A DNA stretch of 64,000 bases from Combretum micranthum. Lineage: Eukaryota; Streptophyta; Magnoliopsida; Myrtales; Combretaceae. The stretch spans positions 496,001 through 560,000 of the forward strand of contig JAMXBD010000169.1 in assembly GCA_024138025.1 (NCBI GenBank), given 5' to 3'. Below, in pieces: positions 47,924 through 60,723 of the stretch (its first letter is position 1; the number at the start of each line of letters is the position of its first letter). The notes under the pieces were generated by a model. It searched no databases and was not told where the DNA came from. It was given only the letters and a program-made list of their open reading frames with translations. The position numbers and the translations under genes were made by a program.

Positions 47924-48625
47924 TAGGGGTGTTCATGGATCGGTTAACCGGTCCGTGGCCTTATTTTTTGAACCTAACCGTAATTATCGGTTTTTAAATA
48001 TCCCGATCCTTAACCGGTCTATTATAAACGGTTAACCGCCTTAACGGTTAACCGTTTTATTCGGTTAATTTATTCGGTTTTCGGTTTTTAACCATTTAAC
48101 GTAATGGTTTCAACAAATCAAATTGATAATTTCAAAAAACCTTTTTTTAGCTTTTATCATAAAGTTTTTCTTTAAACTATTATATATATTACTAGAGCTA
48201 AAAAAAAAAAATGAAATTAAGGAAAAGGGGAAAAATGAACCTTTGAATGTATCATTATCAATAAAATCAAACTAAATTAATTACCAAATTAACTCCATTA
48301 ATCATAAGATAATAGTATTTTAATCGAAATTCAAGGAATATTAACATAGGTAAATTATATGTATATGAAAATCATATGTATATATATATAAAATAATTAT
48401 TTATATATGTAAATTATATATATAATATATTTATAAATACTGAAACGGTTAACCGTTAACCATCGGTTTTTTCTGGTTACAAACCGAAACCGAAACCGAA
48501 AACCGAAAAAAATAAAAATCGTAATCCTAAACCGAAACCAATGGACCGGTTAACTATATTTTTCGGATTGGTTTTACGGTTTCGGTTCGGTTTCTTGGTT
48601 TCATTGGTTTTTTTGTACACCCCTA
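47924..48625. mobile_element. hAT-type non-autonomous element inserted in the LINE
   Basis: The ends are TAGGGGTGTTCA and, from the right, TAGGGGTGTACA, a 12-bp inverted repeat with one mismatch. The perfect 8-bp duplication CAAGGAAG flanks it (47,916-47,923 and 48,626-48,633). The 702-bp interior has many copies of GGTTAACCG and CCGAAACCG near the ends and an A+T-rich middle, with no transposase. Tip sequence and 8-bp duplication identify a hAT MITE. Confidence 0.92.
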
Positions 48626-48891
48626 CAAGGAAGACGTTTTCATTTGAGAGGGTCATGTTTGGAGTGTTAAAGTTTTTGAGAGGGTAAATGAGAAAGAGGA
48701 AAGTCATCATTTGCTATTACATTTGAAATTGGCGATTGTCCCATAGGGTGAGTAAAGAATCAACAGTATCATTATGGGCCTAGCCACTTGGCTTTTTAGG
48801 GTGTCTATGTGGTTTAACAAGAATCCAATCATCATATCCATTTTGGTCTGGAGAAGGAGTTGGAGATGGAACTGGATCTTCTAATGGTATA
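48626..48891 (-). pseudogene. LINE ORF1 C-terminal part
   Basis: Minus-strand frame with PHIPLEDPVPSPTPSP followed by DDWILVKPHRHPKKP, then a stop. Proline-rich sequence followed by a W-I-L-V-basic block is common near the end of plant LINE ORF1. It is separated from the zinc knuckle by the X-type LTR. Confidence 0.65.
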
Positions 48892-49477
48892 TGTGGATCC
48901 GCATTATGGTCTACCTAATAAGTTTACTCTAAGGTCGTCATATTACGTGTGCACCCATAACATGATGACTACCTTATAAGTCAGAGATTGTGAGACTTTA
49001 ATTACTTATTCTCTCAATATGTTACACATAGGATACCGTTATTCCCACAATCATAAGGATCGCAGAGGATCAGATACCCTATAAAAAATGAAACAAGATA
49101 AAGCAACTTAGGTTATCTTTCATCTACAATCGAAGGAGTTTACAAAAGAAATAAATCAAGTTTTGAGTCCTTTCTGTCAACTAAGTTCAATATATCCATA
49201 TTCTAATCCTTGACTTAATCTTTGATATGCTATGTGCTCGTTTCCCATCCCAATCCCGGCTTTATGAACTTCCTGCAAAAACAAACTATTGGGGAGTAAG
49301 TACAACTAGGTTGGTGAGATAATTCCTTACGCAAACGTACCCACAACAAAACAATCAAGCAAGTCCATTAGCAAGCATATGAGATACAACATCCATATAA
49401 TCAAACAAATACATACGACTATTCGGTGATGTATGTAGAATGAATTTGCACTCTCCATTCTGGGGTTAGGGAATGAT

Positions 49478-49762
49478 TTGAATGGTTCCAATGATCTTCT
49501 TGAAATTTGCGCGTGCGTCTTTAGGTTTCAATCAATCATACTACTAATCCTTGGGTTTCCTTACCCAGAGCAATCGATCCAACTCAGCTACAACATGAGG
49601 CCATATTCCCCGAATATCCTAGTCCCTCAAGATGTAGTTAGACATCTTACCTTTCCAGTCCTACACAAAGGAGTAGTAGCAAAATGTGTATATGATTCTC
49701 TATATGATATATATGATCAATTTGTTATAAAAGGTTCCCAATCAATAATTAATTTCAATTAA
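49478..49762 (+). other. 94-codon open frame inside the X-type LTR, probably not a gene
   Basis: The frame starts MNGSNDLLEICACVF but lies in the LTR leader, antisense to the element. The related stretches at about 1,990-2,220 and 11,450-11,760 do not keep it. It is likely chance. Confidence 0.2.
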
Positions 49763-50572
49763 GGTAATCAACCAATATTCACACATAAGTCATCATAACA
49801 AGGAAACAATTCACTTTATTCAACCAATCAAGTTTCAATATACTTAATGTTCATTGATCACACATAACAAATCGCATACATAAATTCCGTAATATCCCAC
49901 ATGCATACCAATTTTATCTTTTCTTAAAATCTAGTGTTCTACTTTGCAAGTACATGCACGGATATGTAAAATCTAAAGGAAAACTCACTCGTCCATAGTG
50001 CAATCCTTAGTCGAAGTGATTCTCGAGAAAGGGGGTCTTGTATTTCCGATCAACTAGACAAAAAAAAAAAAAAAAACTCGGAATGCGTATTTCATCCAAA
50101 TTTTACTTAAATTTTCTAATTCTATTTGTTATTCTCGTCAAAATTTGGATTAGGGGAAATCCCAACTTAAAACAGCCATTACTTAATCATTTTAACTAGG
50201 AATTTCACATATTAGTAGTCGTTTTCTACCTACTCAAAAAAGATCTATCTATTACTAAGGTTATTTTTAGCATTTAAGGTCTTTAAGGATTATACATATT
50301 CTAGCCCTTGTTTTTCTTGTTTTTCAAACTTTTACTTGACTTGAACACTTTCTAGTAAACATAAATCATTATTATCTTTGAAAAATTTTGAATGTTCACA
50401 TTAACTCATATTATATGCGTGATCCTAGTGATGTTGTTCCAAAATAATAATTTTGCAGAACAATTTTTGGTTAAAAGTGAATATGTTATGCTTTATGTAA
50501 AACTATCTTTTAATTTGTGATATAATTCATTGTCTTAAATTTTGTAAGCTTATGACTTAGTAAAAAAAAAAA

Positions 50573-50595
50573 AATATATATATATATATATATAT
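50573..50595. repeat. (AT)n microsatellite
   Basis: About 11 AT repeats after a run of 13 A, near the proposed left border of the 50.5-53.5 kb insertion. Confidence 0.9.
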
Positions 50596-51880
50596 TATGG
50601 TTTATTATTTACTTTGAAGCTTTAAGGGTCTTATTTTTATTTCAAAAATTTCATTTAACACTTATTTTGGGAGATGTTATTCTACTTACTCTTGTTATAA
50701 TATTCTAAGTGCACTTACTTTATTTTCTTAAGTTTCGTTATTACTAAAAATTAAAATTTATTTTTTAGGGGTTCATAAATATAAAGCTTAACTTAAAAAA
50801 AAAAACATGTGAAATAACCAAGAATTTCAATGCATATTTAATTTGCATATCTACATTTTATGTTTGCTTGAAACATAGAAATTATGATAAAAAATTAGTT
50901 AATAAAATATAATGTGATAGTATGATTTAGTAATAGTAGTGTACAATATGTATATATTTTACTTATTTGAAATATGAAAATTTTGTGAATATATTTTAGT
51001 TGATAAATTATACATGTTATAATTTAATATGCTAGGACGATTAGGTATTTGTATTGCATGTGTTGTTAGTTTGATATAGGTTAAACTCACGTCATGCAAA
51101 TTATAGCCAACCCAAACTAGGAAAAATTTTAAGTCTTTTTTAAGACCAAAACAAAGCCTTAAAGTAAGCCCAGGCCCCTCTTTTCTCTCCTAAAAAAATC
51201 TGCCACCAAAGTCAAACTGAATAAGGAGAATTATAACTCATTTTGACAAATTACAAACTCCAAAACAAACCCTAAAATCGACGGTGACTTTCTTCCATTC
51301 CATTCCATTTTTTCTATTGAAATTTTCTTGCTTAATTTGCCAAGAATTCTTTCCTAAGACTCAATTCTCAAGTTAAAGTCACATAAGGTTTGTTTGCATG
51401 CTTTATTGTTGTTATTTCCTTTGTTTTTAATCATAAGAATGGCTTCTTATTCCAGTAGGTTCATCATAGTTTGAAGGTGATTTTGATGGTTCACGGTATT
51501 TAATAGAGTTAAACAAGTTCTTGGAGTGTGTTGAAGTGTTTGAAGATAGATTTGTTGTGTTAGACAAGTAGTTACATATGTTAAAGTTGTTAGTTATTGG
51601 AAGTGCTTCAAATGATGTAAGTTGTTATGAGTTTATGCATGAGTTGGTGAAATTTGGAGATGAATGATTTGATATAGGTTGTATGATGTAGTGAGAGTTG
51701 TTTGATGTTGAGAAGTGAAGTTCATATCTATTTTTAGTTGTTAAGTGCATATAGTATGTTGTATGATGCTTGTGTAGTGTTTTAGTTGGTGTAGGATATG
51801 TGAAAAATGTATAAAAGTAGAGTTTGAAATAGGGGAAGTTCAAAAAACTTCAAACACCCAGTTAAACGACCTGTTTGGAA

Positions 51881-51901
51881 GGGTGTATGGGACATACACC
51901 C
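51881..51901. repeat. Perfect palindrome with 9-bp stem in an LTR
   Basis: GGGTGTATG-GGA-CATACACCC is a 9-bp stem with a 3-base loop. Similar GGAAGGGTGT blocks recur about 35 bases downstream (51,919), and GCTGGCC modules at 52,053 and 52,072. Confidence 0.8.
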
Positions 51902-54900
51902 CTTGAAACAAATTGTATGGAAGGGTGTTCCACTTTCTGGAGCTTTTTTACGCATTTCCCCTAGGTTCAAATGGCCTTCGAAACAGCTCGTATGGTAGGG
52001 AGTTTCACTTTTTGGTCTTTCGTGCAAAAATGTTCTAGACCTATATGCCGCTGGCCTTTGAATTTACATTGCTGGCCTTTATGCTCACATGCCCCTTTAA
52101 AAACATAATAATTTTGTTTGTTATAATTTTATTATTTTATATGTGTTGCCTTATTTGTTGCTTATTTTTGTGATTAAGTAGAAAGCCTATATAACTCCAT
52201 TGTGTATAAATATATATAATATATATGTTAAGTTCTTCTTTCTATGAGTTTCTATTTTAATTTGTTAAGTGTTAAAGGATTTAATGAATTAGTGTATAAC
52301 TGTGATTTAATAATTTTTATATGAAATGGTTTCTTTGACAGATTCTCATATTCAACTGAGTTCGAATGCTAGTCTTTTGCCTGATAAATATGTTTATTAA
52401 GGTATACAGTAACATGGATGTTGTTTGCTTAAGATAGGTATATCTTAATTAAAGAAGGCTTAAAAAGTGTTTGTATTAATTGTGCTTTTCACCGTTGAAT
52501 CCGATCTAGGGAGCACCAACCTTATTAACGAGGTTAACATGGTAGTTTAAGGCCACTTTAGTCATGATGCAATGACTTTCATTAGTGGCTCAGTGGGTAA
52601 TTGATAGGGGTTATAGTATCGATGTAACATTTGCTTACTTTTAAAAGGATATAATATGATTTAGTTCATGTTTTATGGGAACGATTGAACGAGATGATAT
52701 TATGGATTAAATTAAGTAAAGTTGAGTAACGGTTGTAAACCTTAGATGAATTACTATTTCTTTATAAAGTTATATCATATATATAAGTATTCAAGCTGCT
52801 TAAAACAACCTCTTGAGCAGCTGCGCTTACTCAGGATCCCCAGATTCTCCAGAATTGAAATAAGAGTTTGAATACTCCATTGTTGTTTTGCTGACTTAAA
52901 TAAAGAGAAATAATTTACAATTTTTTCCTTTGCATTAGTTCAGAAGTGTATGCCATATCGTATTTGTTTATGTCACTGTGTACAGGGCCTCTAGCTCACT
53001 TTTTCTCTTTCAAGTATTGAGGAAGATGAGTTTTATGATTCTTTGGGCTATGGGACAGATTTTGAGGACTTTTTGGATGAGTGCAATGATTAAGACTTCT
53101 AGACCAACCTTGTTTTTTTTGTTGCAAGAGAGACCAAACGAAGTTTTGTTTTAAAAATGTAATAGTATAGAGATGGCTTGCTTATAAGCCTAAGTATGTA
53201 ATATAAAGTATTTAAGTTTCCCTATACTATATGTAATATATGGTTTTGTAAATCTTGAGATACCAAGTTATTGGTATCTATATATTGTTATATTAAAGTA
53301 TCCACTCCCTAATGAATAGTCTTTTTGATAAAGCTTTGTATCTAAACAAGTTAAACAGGCAATCCACATAAACATCTCCTTTTTCAAACAACCTTACATG
53401 TAGTACTTAAGTTTTATACATGGCTGGGAGACTCGACATGTCCAATATGAGAAATTGGGCATGTTAGGGGCTTTATATCATGATATCACATTTATTTTGA
53501 ATCTATGAATACTTTATGCTCCTTTTAGTTTCTTAACTAACTAGTTTACAAAACATGAACTTCTTTATGGTGGTAGATGAAATCTTTTTCAAGTGAACAT
53601 TTTCTTGATATTATTCTAGTTTTTATTACTTAAAAAGAATAAGGGAAAGACTTGTTTTAAACTTCTATTTTTCTTGGAAGATAAAATTTTGCATAAATTT
53701 TATGGGTAAGTTATAGACAATGTTTTTTTATCAAGGAATTATCAATATTGTATTTTAGGAAAAACTCATTTGATATTTTAAAAGTTTAGTTAAGTACCTA
53801 TTTTTATTCTAATGACAAATTTTTCTAAGTGTTGAAAATAAAATCTTGATAGTTAGTTTTGTAAAATGAGGAAGTTCTAATATTCACATCTTTGAAGATT
53901 TTATCATGACAATACCACTTATGACCATATACATGCATGAGTAATAAAAATATAGCTATTATGCCAAGAACAAAATTTTTAGCGTAGACCTAAGAAAAGA
54001 ATTAAAGATAAATAATCAAGAATAAAAATATTAAATAAAAATTATGGCAGTCTTAGCTTGAAATCAAAGCTCCCAGGGACTGATCAAATTCCAATCATCA
54101 CAAAATGAGGAATAGCTAGAAAATATCAAGAAAATATGAGAGTCATAGATTTATATCAAGACTCCACGAGACTTAGAAATGGACAAGTCCACTTAGATGG
54201 AAAAATAATTAAGAGAAAAACAAATAAAGTGGAAGCTTTATAATTTTTGGACAAGGCATTCTCGGGACTTAGATTATGGACAAGTCCCTTTTTGTTTTGA
54301 CTTGATTAAGAACAAGTATAAGATTAGAGATTATAAGCCCTTAGTTTTTTTGATAAATATAAGTAAACCCTAAGAGCTGGAAGTCAAACTGAAATCCTAA
54401 AGCTGACCTAGTTCTATGTTTAGTCTAATGAATCAAGATCCGACAATCCCGCTTGCGAAACCTAAAAACAATAAAAATGAGATAATTTTAAATTATAGTC
54501 CGAAATGATATAAAAAAGCTTAAAAAGATCATATTCGCCAAAATTTAATTAGTTTCGGACTCAAACGAGATCAATTTCTAAAATTAGGATCCGGATGAGT
54601 AAAATGGTGAAAATATTCAGATAATACCATTAGAATCGTAAAAATATAAGGATTTCAAAAATATTATTTTTAGAATTTTTCGATAACTAAAAATATTAGA
54701 TATAGCTCATTTACGCTTATTTTCTTTACTATCGGTATTTTAGTTGTCTAGTCTACTATTCATAGTACTATTTCTACTATTCAGTACTATTTCACTATCT
54801 CTACTTTTTCTTACAACATATTCTTACATTTTACAATACCTATTCCTTACAATTTACCTTTCACATACAACTTTATTCACATCACACCTTACATATTACT

Positions 54901-55043
54901 ACTTTTCATTACAAAACAATAAAATTAATTAATTTCTCCACTTTCTTTAAGCAAAACTGGCTCTACCCTCCCCATGTACATCTAATTTATTTTCCTTTTT
55001 TTTTCATTTTATTTTATTACATCTAATTTTCACTCAAAAACTC

Positions 55044-55051
55044 TATAAATA
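55044..55051 (+). promoter_or_regulatory. TATA box of the family Y LTR
   Basis: TATAAATA in CTCTATAAATACCCC, followed by a C/T-rich leader from about 55,070. Same context as at 9,166. Confidence 0.6.
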
Positions 55052-55423
55052 CCCCGTCCCTCCTTTATTCTTTCACACATCTCATTTTTCCTATCAAAAC
55101 TCTACCAAATTCACTCCACAAATTCTCTCCAAGTTTCTCTTCCAAACTTTCTCTTCTCTCCACAAAACCACTACTCACATATTATTACAACCACCTCTTT
55201 TCTTCTTCAACAAATATATAACCTTAGGTAAAACTTCTCATATTTACTCTTCATGTTTATGTAACTTAGTATGAGCTTAGTGTGTGTTTTCTAAGACGTG
55301 TTAAGGAAGTAAAATACGTTCATGTTTTGTTCTAGTTTATTCACAAAAATTTCTTTATGTTATTATATTTTATTATTATTATATTGTTATTATTATTGCT
55401 CTAATCTAACTTTTATATGTTAT

Positions 55424-55446
55424 TATATATATATATATATATATAT
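55424..55446. repeat. (AT)n microsatellite
   Basis: About 11 AT repeats in the leader of the family Y LTR. Confidence 0.9.
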
Positions 55447-58051
55447 TCTTAGAGCCTAAGTGCTCACTAACCTAACATCTTATTATTATTACTCTTATTA
55501 TTATGCTTTTTCTTTTCTTTCTTTTTTCTTTTTTCTTTTTTGGGACTAGTCTATTCTTAATCCTAGGAAGCCTTGATGAAGTTAAGGCTCCTAATACTTG
55601 ATCTTATTATTATGATTATTTGTTTCTTAAATCTCTCTCTATCTTATTATGTGGTATTCTCATCTTTCTCACAACTACATATTCCCATTCATGCATAAAC
55701 ATATTGATTTTGTCTCAACAAAAAGGAAGGAGTTTTTATGTAATAAAATGAGACTAAACTCTTTCTAAAATAAATTTTGTCACTTAGCAAGGATTTTTCC
55801 ATCAAATGACTTAAATGTCATTTTATTTTTAGTATAAATTCTTTTTAAAAACTTAGATAGACTTTCATGTAACTTTAAGGTATCAACACAAGTGGATTTC
55901 TTCAATGATTTAACTAAGTAGATACACACTCTTCTTTTCAAAATAATAACTTGAAAATTTTGGTTTAAAACTTTAATGTTGATAATTATTTATTATGAAA
56001 TTATTTATAGGATTTTTACCCACTTCATGATAAAAACTAAGAACTAGACAAGTTTTCAAGATAAAATAAAAATCAACTCACTAGTATAGAAATTCACTTA
56101 GAGAAATACAAATTTGCCAACAACCTAAGAAAGTAAGTTTCTAAATGGTAAATTCATTTTCCAAGAGATAGGAAAACATAGAGATGATAAACTCAAAACA
56201 TTAGATATTATCAATAACTTAAAAAAGTTTTGAAATTCTTTCTTTTCAAATAAAATTGGTGGGAAACTTAAAAGACCAAATTTTAAAGATGAAATTATAT
56301 TTAAAGAGTTAGGAAATAAAATTTAAAAGGAAAAAATTTATTTATAATGACTCATGGAATCATAGTTTTCTCTTAAACCATTTAAGGAGAAAATTTTCAA
56401 AGTCCAATTTTTCAAACCTATAAAACTAGTTGTTTTAAGAAAAATAATTTTTGAGACAACACCAATGAAGTCATGCATAAAATATGGGTCTATTTATGTA
56501 TCAAAAAGATATATTTGTTTAAGGATTTTTTTGAAGGAAGATTTGGGAAATTATGTTTTCAAAGGTTGGGAAATTCATTGTGAATCTGTACCCTATTGTT
56601 CTGAGGCCTAAATAACCTTTTATGATGAAAATAACACTAGAAATAGATAGATCTTTTTGACTAGATAGAAAATGACATATTATATGCGAAATTCCGAGTT
56701 AAAATGAGTAAGTTATGGCCGTTTTAAGTTGGAATTTCTTTAAAATCGAATTTTGACGAATTTAATAAGAGAGAATTAGAAAATTTAAGTAGAGCTTGGA
56801 TGAAATACTCATTTGGGTATTTTCTTTGTTTAGGATATTTGGGGAATACGATCTCGTGATGTACCCGAGCTAGATCAATCACTTTGGATAAGAAAAGCTT
56901 GAAGACTATTAGTACGGTTGATTGGAACCCCAAGAAATGGGCAAATTTCAAGGAGGTCAATTATGAACCTTTCAAAGCATTTCCTAATCCACAATGGAGG
57001 GGTAAATCCATTTTATATACGAAACCAGATAGTTGTATGTATTGTTTGATCATATGGTTGTTTGCATTTCATATGCTTGTTTAATGGACTTGGTTGAATG
57101 TTTGTTATAAGTACTTTTGTGTAAGGAATATCTCACAAAGCTAGTTATGCTTACTCCCCAATAGATTTTTAATTTTAAAGGATCTTTATTTTGTATCCGA
57201 AACTACCTTGACCGTCCGAGTAGAACTTATGTTTTGGGAAGCTTTTAGAGGAATTCTATTTGAAAACTTAGATTAGATTTCCTCTAAAATATTTTAGTTT
57301 TAGTTATTTGTCTTAGCAAGACTATATTATTATGGAGATTTATCAGGGGAATGCCCCATAGAAGTTGTAAGACCTTTTATTTTGATGAACCATATTGCTT
57401 GAATGTCCCGCTGTCATTATCTTAAAATGCATAACCCCACCGGTCTCCCTTTGTTATGAACGTACGTCTTGTACCAATATGAAAGTTTTCGAGTGATCAA
57501 GGTAGTCATCTCAAGTTTTAATATTGTGTATGGTGGGTTGTCACATTTAGTGTACCTATTGGGACGTGTCAAAGACTAACTAGTCTTACTTATCACCAGG
57601 AAATAAATAAGAGCATGAAATAAAAAGAGTTAGATTAGTGAGCATTAGGATTTAAAATATATATTTACAACTTGTACATACTAGCATATAAAAGGTTAAG
57701 TTTGCATTAAGAACAATGTATGAACATAAACATGAACATAAAATAGAACATGATATGAACAATATATTATTTTTCATATTTCCATTCCCGAGCACATGCT
57801 CATGGGGATCTCATATGGAAATGACAATATCCATATTTTTCATGTTATATTGATATAATCTAAGGAGGGGTTTAGTATTTTATCTAAAGATATGAGATTG
57901 TGTATGAGTGGAAGAAGGAAAAAAAGTTGGAAAAGAAATTTAGAGAGGAAAAGTTTGAGAGGAAATTTAGAGAGAGAAGTTGAGAAATGATCTTGATGGA
58001 GTTTTGTTATGGGTAATAAAAAAGCGTGTAAGAAGTGAAAGAGGGAAGAGG

Positions 58052-58059
58052 TATTTATA
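58052..58059 (-). promoter_or_regulatory. TATA box of the reverse X-type LTR
   Basis: The plus strand reads GGTATTTATAGAGG, i.e. CTCTATAAATACC on the minus strand. Transcription would run towards lower coordinates, facing the TATA box at 55,044. Confidence 0.6.
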
Positions 58060-58178
58060 GAGGAAAATTAGAGGGAATTAAAGAATGGAAAATGAATGAA
58101 AAAGAAAATGAAAAATGATAGAAAAGTGTGGAGGGTAGCAGTTGCTATGCAGCACATAAATCAAAGGGGATGGGGGGA

Positions 58179-58198
58179 TAGAGAGAGAGAGAGAGAGA
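58179..58198. repeat. (GA)n microsatellite
   Basis: A run of about 10 GA repeats upstream (in the minus-strand sense) of the TATA box at 58,059. Confidence 0.9.
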
Positions 58199-60638
58199 CA
58201 ATAAAGAAGAAGTTATGTGTAAAGTATAGTATAAAATAAAGTAGATTAGATGTGTGAAAGAAAAGTTATGAGTGGTGTAAGAATTGTAAGAAAAGTGTAA
58301 GAAAAAGTAGAGATAGATAAATAGTAACGAATACTAAAAAAGTAAAATGAAGTGACAAATTAATTACTGGTAAAGATAAAATACGCGTATAAATTTATAA
58401 CTGATATTTTTATGAGCCGTAAAAAGTGTATATGATATTGTTATGAAATGATAAACCATTTAATGATTCTTGAAAGATGAATCAATATTATTTTATCATT
58501 AAGTGTTATCTAGTTTGGTTATCTCATTTTGCATACTAACGATTAGGTGTAGAAACTGTTCGATTGAAAAAAATTTGGTTTAGAAATTTAGATATCAAAT
58601 TATAAAAAATAAATTTTCATTATTTTATTACTAAATATTAATTAAATTATATTATCTTAATTTACGTGTTCGTGATTGGATACAGAAACTGATCCCGTAA
58701 GGGCTTGAAACGATCGAAGTTTTGTCAAATCCGATCATTTTAAGACTTGTAATATATATTTGGTTCATAATTTAAGTTCATAATATCTTTTTATTTAATT
58801 TAGTATTTTATAGTTTTAGAAGCTATTTGATCGTGTCTGGATTTCCTAAGGTTTACGGTTAACTTTGTTTGACTTTAGGGTTCCGACTCCATTTTCCAGT
58901 ATAAGGTTTTACTTATATGATTACCATAAAATTTTGGGATTTTTCAATTATAGGAAATTATTTATTATTATTTTATTAATATATATTATTTGGATGCAAT
59001 TCATCAATTTGCGTATTAGAGTTCAAAGAGATGAACTGTTTAACGTAGGGTTTTTGAATTGATTAAGCTATTGGATCATTTTGGTGATATGTTTTTGCTA
59101 TACAATTTACTTTTAAGGTTCTAGTCTTTATTTAATTCATTTGATATCTTAGGGTTATTGAAGCTTCATCTGATCCCATTTATGATTTTCAAGGTTTTGA
59201 AATTTGGCAGTCTAAGTTTAATTTAATTTACATGGTATTTTAAGGTTATAAAATTTATTTGATTCGATTTAAGGTTTCTGGGATTTTGGTATGATTTGAC
59301 ACATTTTAGGATTTTGGTTCTAATGCGAATTTTAAGGTTCACGATGTGTTTTATTTATTTCATTAAAATTCAAATTAATCCTTTGATATGATCTTGATCT
59401 ACATTATTTAATTAATATCATATTATCATACTTCTTGATTTCATTTGTTTGCTTGTTTTCTATTATAATTATTTGATACAATATTCAACGTATCAAATGA
59501 TTTGCCAAATATATAGTTTATACCAACAATTGTAAGCTCTCCTAGGTAATTAGCCTTAGGGTCTTGTTATGTTATATGTATATTGATATGATGATTAGAT
59601 ATATATTGTTACCATAATTGTTGAATCACATTGGTATTTATTGCAATATTTCACTTATGATATAGCTTATTTATAAATCATATATCTTCATTATGAGTAG
59701 GTAAGTTATTATGATTAATGTGATATTAGTAATATAATAAGAAGGATTTTAATATTGTTACCTTTTTAGAATTGTCTTAATATGTGGATTAAGTATGGTG
59801 TTATTATTTATCATATAATAAAATTATTTTGTTTATTTTTACTACAATACGTATATTGTTAGTTACAATATACTTTTGATATTATTAACATTACTACTAT
59901 AAATTGTAGTAATAGTTTGTCATATACTTATTATGTATCATGAGTCCAAGATAACCACATGATTAATTTAGCAATGTAGAATATTTTATGAATATTAATT
60001 TTAGAGCTTTTCTATTTATAATTACTTGTTTTATATTTTGGATATTTTTTCATGTAATAAATTATTCATATGATTCCGGTGACTTCCAAGGGTTTTACTT
60101 ACTAGAGAAGATGGTGTCATTAGTTATTTTAAGGGGTTACAATCGTTTTTAATTATAAATCTATAAACTAATTATTTATGATGATTTTGCAAATTTTCTT
60201 ATTTAGACGTTATGTAATTCTACGTGTTTGATGAATTTAGATATTTATTTATTTTTATTTGTTGAAGCGAAGGTTTCGCTTAGTGATTTATTACACTATT
60301 CTTATTTGAAAATTTTTGGAGCATATTTATTGTTTTTCTAATTATATTTCGAAATTGACAAGTAATTCTTTTAATTTTTCTAGAGCCTTAATAATTACTT
60401 CATTAATTATTTGATTTATCATTACTTATTGATCACAAAAAGGTTGGGGGAATTTCGCTGATAACAATTATGATTTCTTAAACTATAACTGAATTGTTTA
60501 CATTTTAACATTCTTAAATCATGAAAAATCGGGAGTGATTTTTGGTGACTTTTCCAAAATCTTTTTAAGATTTTATGTCATACTATTGTCAATTATCAAT
60601 ATTAGGTTATGCAAAATTAGGGAATTTAGAGCATGTGG

Positions 60639-60723
60639 GCCGTTAGAGTAGGAGGAATGTTAAGTTCTATTTACTATCTTGGAACCTTTGTGTTAGATGG
60701 ACAAAATAAGGATGTATGTCTTA
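60639..60723 (-). pseudogene. LINE ORF1 fragment between two insertions
   Basis: Short piece of LINE ORF1 between the X-type LTR and the Copia LTR. It contains the last His and Cys of a CCHC zinc knuckle whose first two Cys lie beyond the Copia LTR (62,395-62,440). A TAG follows soon after on the minus strand. Confidence 0.65.

Larger units (their letters stand above)
50500..53480 (+). mobile_element. LTR-like insertion inside the X-type LTR, borders approximate
   Basis: This block interrupts the X match. It carries a GGCCTCTAGCTCAC...TTTCAAG segment near 52,985, as in the gypsy LTRs (about 28,525 and 35,345), followed by a short acidic frame. It also has a palindrome-rich module at 51,860-52,090. 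An end near 53,480 (CTTTATATCA) is possible. No matching target duplication was found. It appears to be a solo LTR of a gypsy family related to the 27-kb element. Confidence 0.45.
54332..57571 (+). mobile_element. Family Y LTR, forward, nested inside the reverse X-type LTR
   Basis: It starts TATAAGCCC (matching TGTAAGCC at the start of the 1,004-5,072 copy, with G to A) and ends GGGACGTGTCA. The flanking bases are GAGAT and AAGAC, an imperfect duplication with two transitions. On both sides the X sequence resumes in register with X position about 9,640. The TATA box is at 55,044. Its leader is related to that of family X, but the promoter-side region differs. No coding domain is present. Confidence 0.6.
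48897..60633 (-). mobile_element. X-family giant LTR inserted in the LINE, with two nested insertions
   Basis: Three pieces on the minus strand (60,633 to about 57,572, about 54,331 to 53,480, and about 50,500 to 48,897) together match the forward X block at 6,719-12,286 in order and in total length (about 5.5 kb). The 5-bp duplication TGTGG flanks it (48,892-48,896 and 60,634-60,638). The minus-strand start is TGCTCTAAATTCCC; the end reads GCGGAT rather than CA, so one tip is decayed. Its TATA box is at 58,052-58,059. No coding sequence is present. Confidence 0.7.

Noticed and set aside
51782..52027. Reverse-strand frame with repeated TPFHT/CFKGC-like segments
   Set aside because: The apparent protein repeat reflects the short DNA repeats and palindromes of the LTR; no start context or homology.
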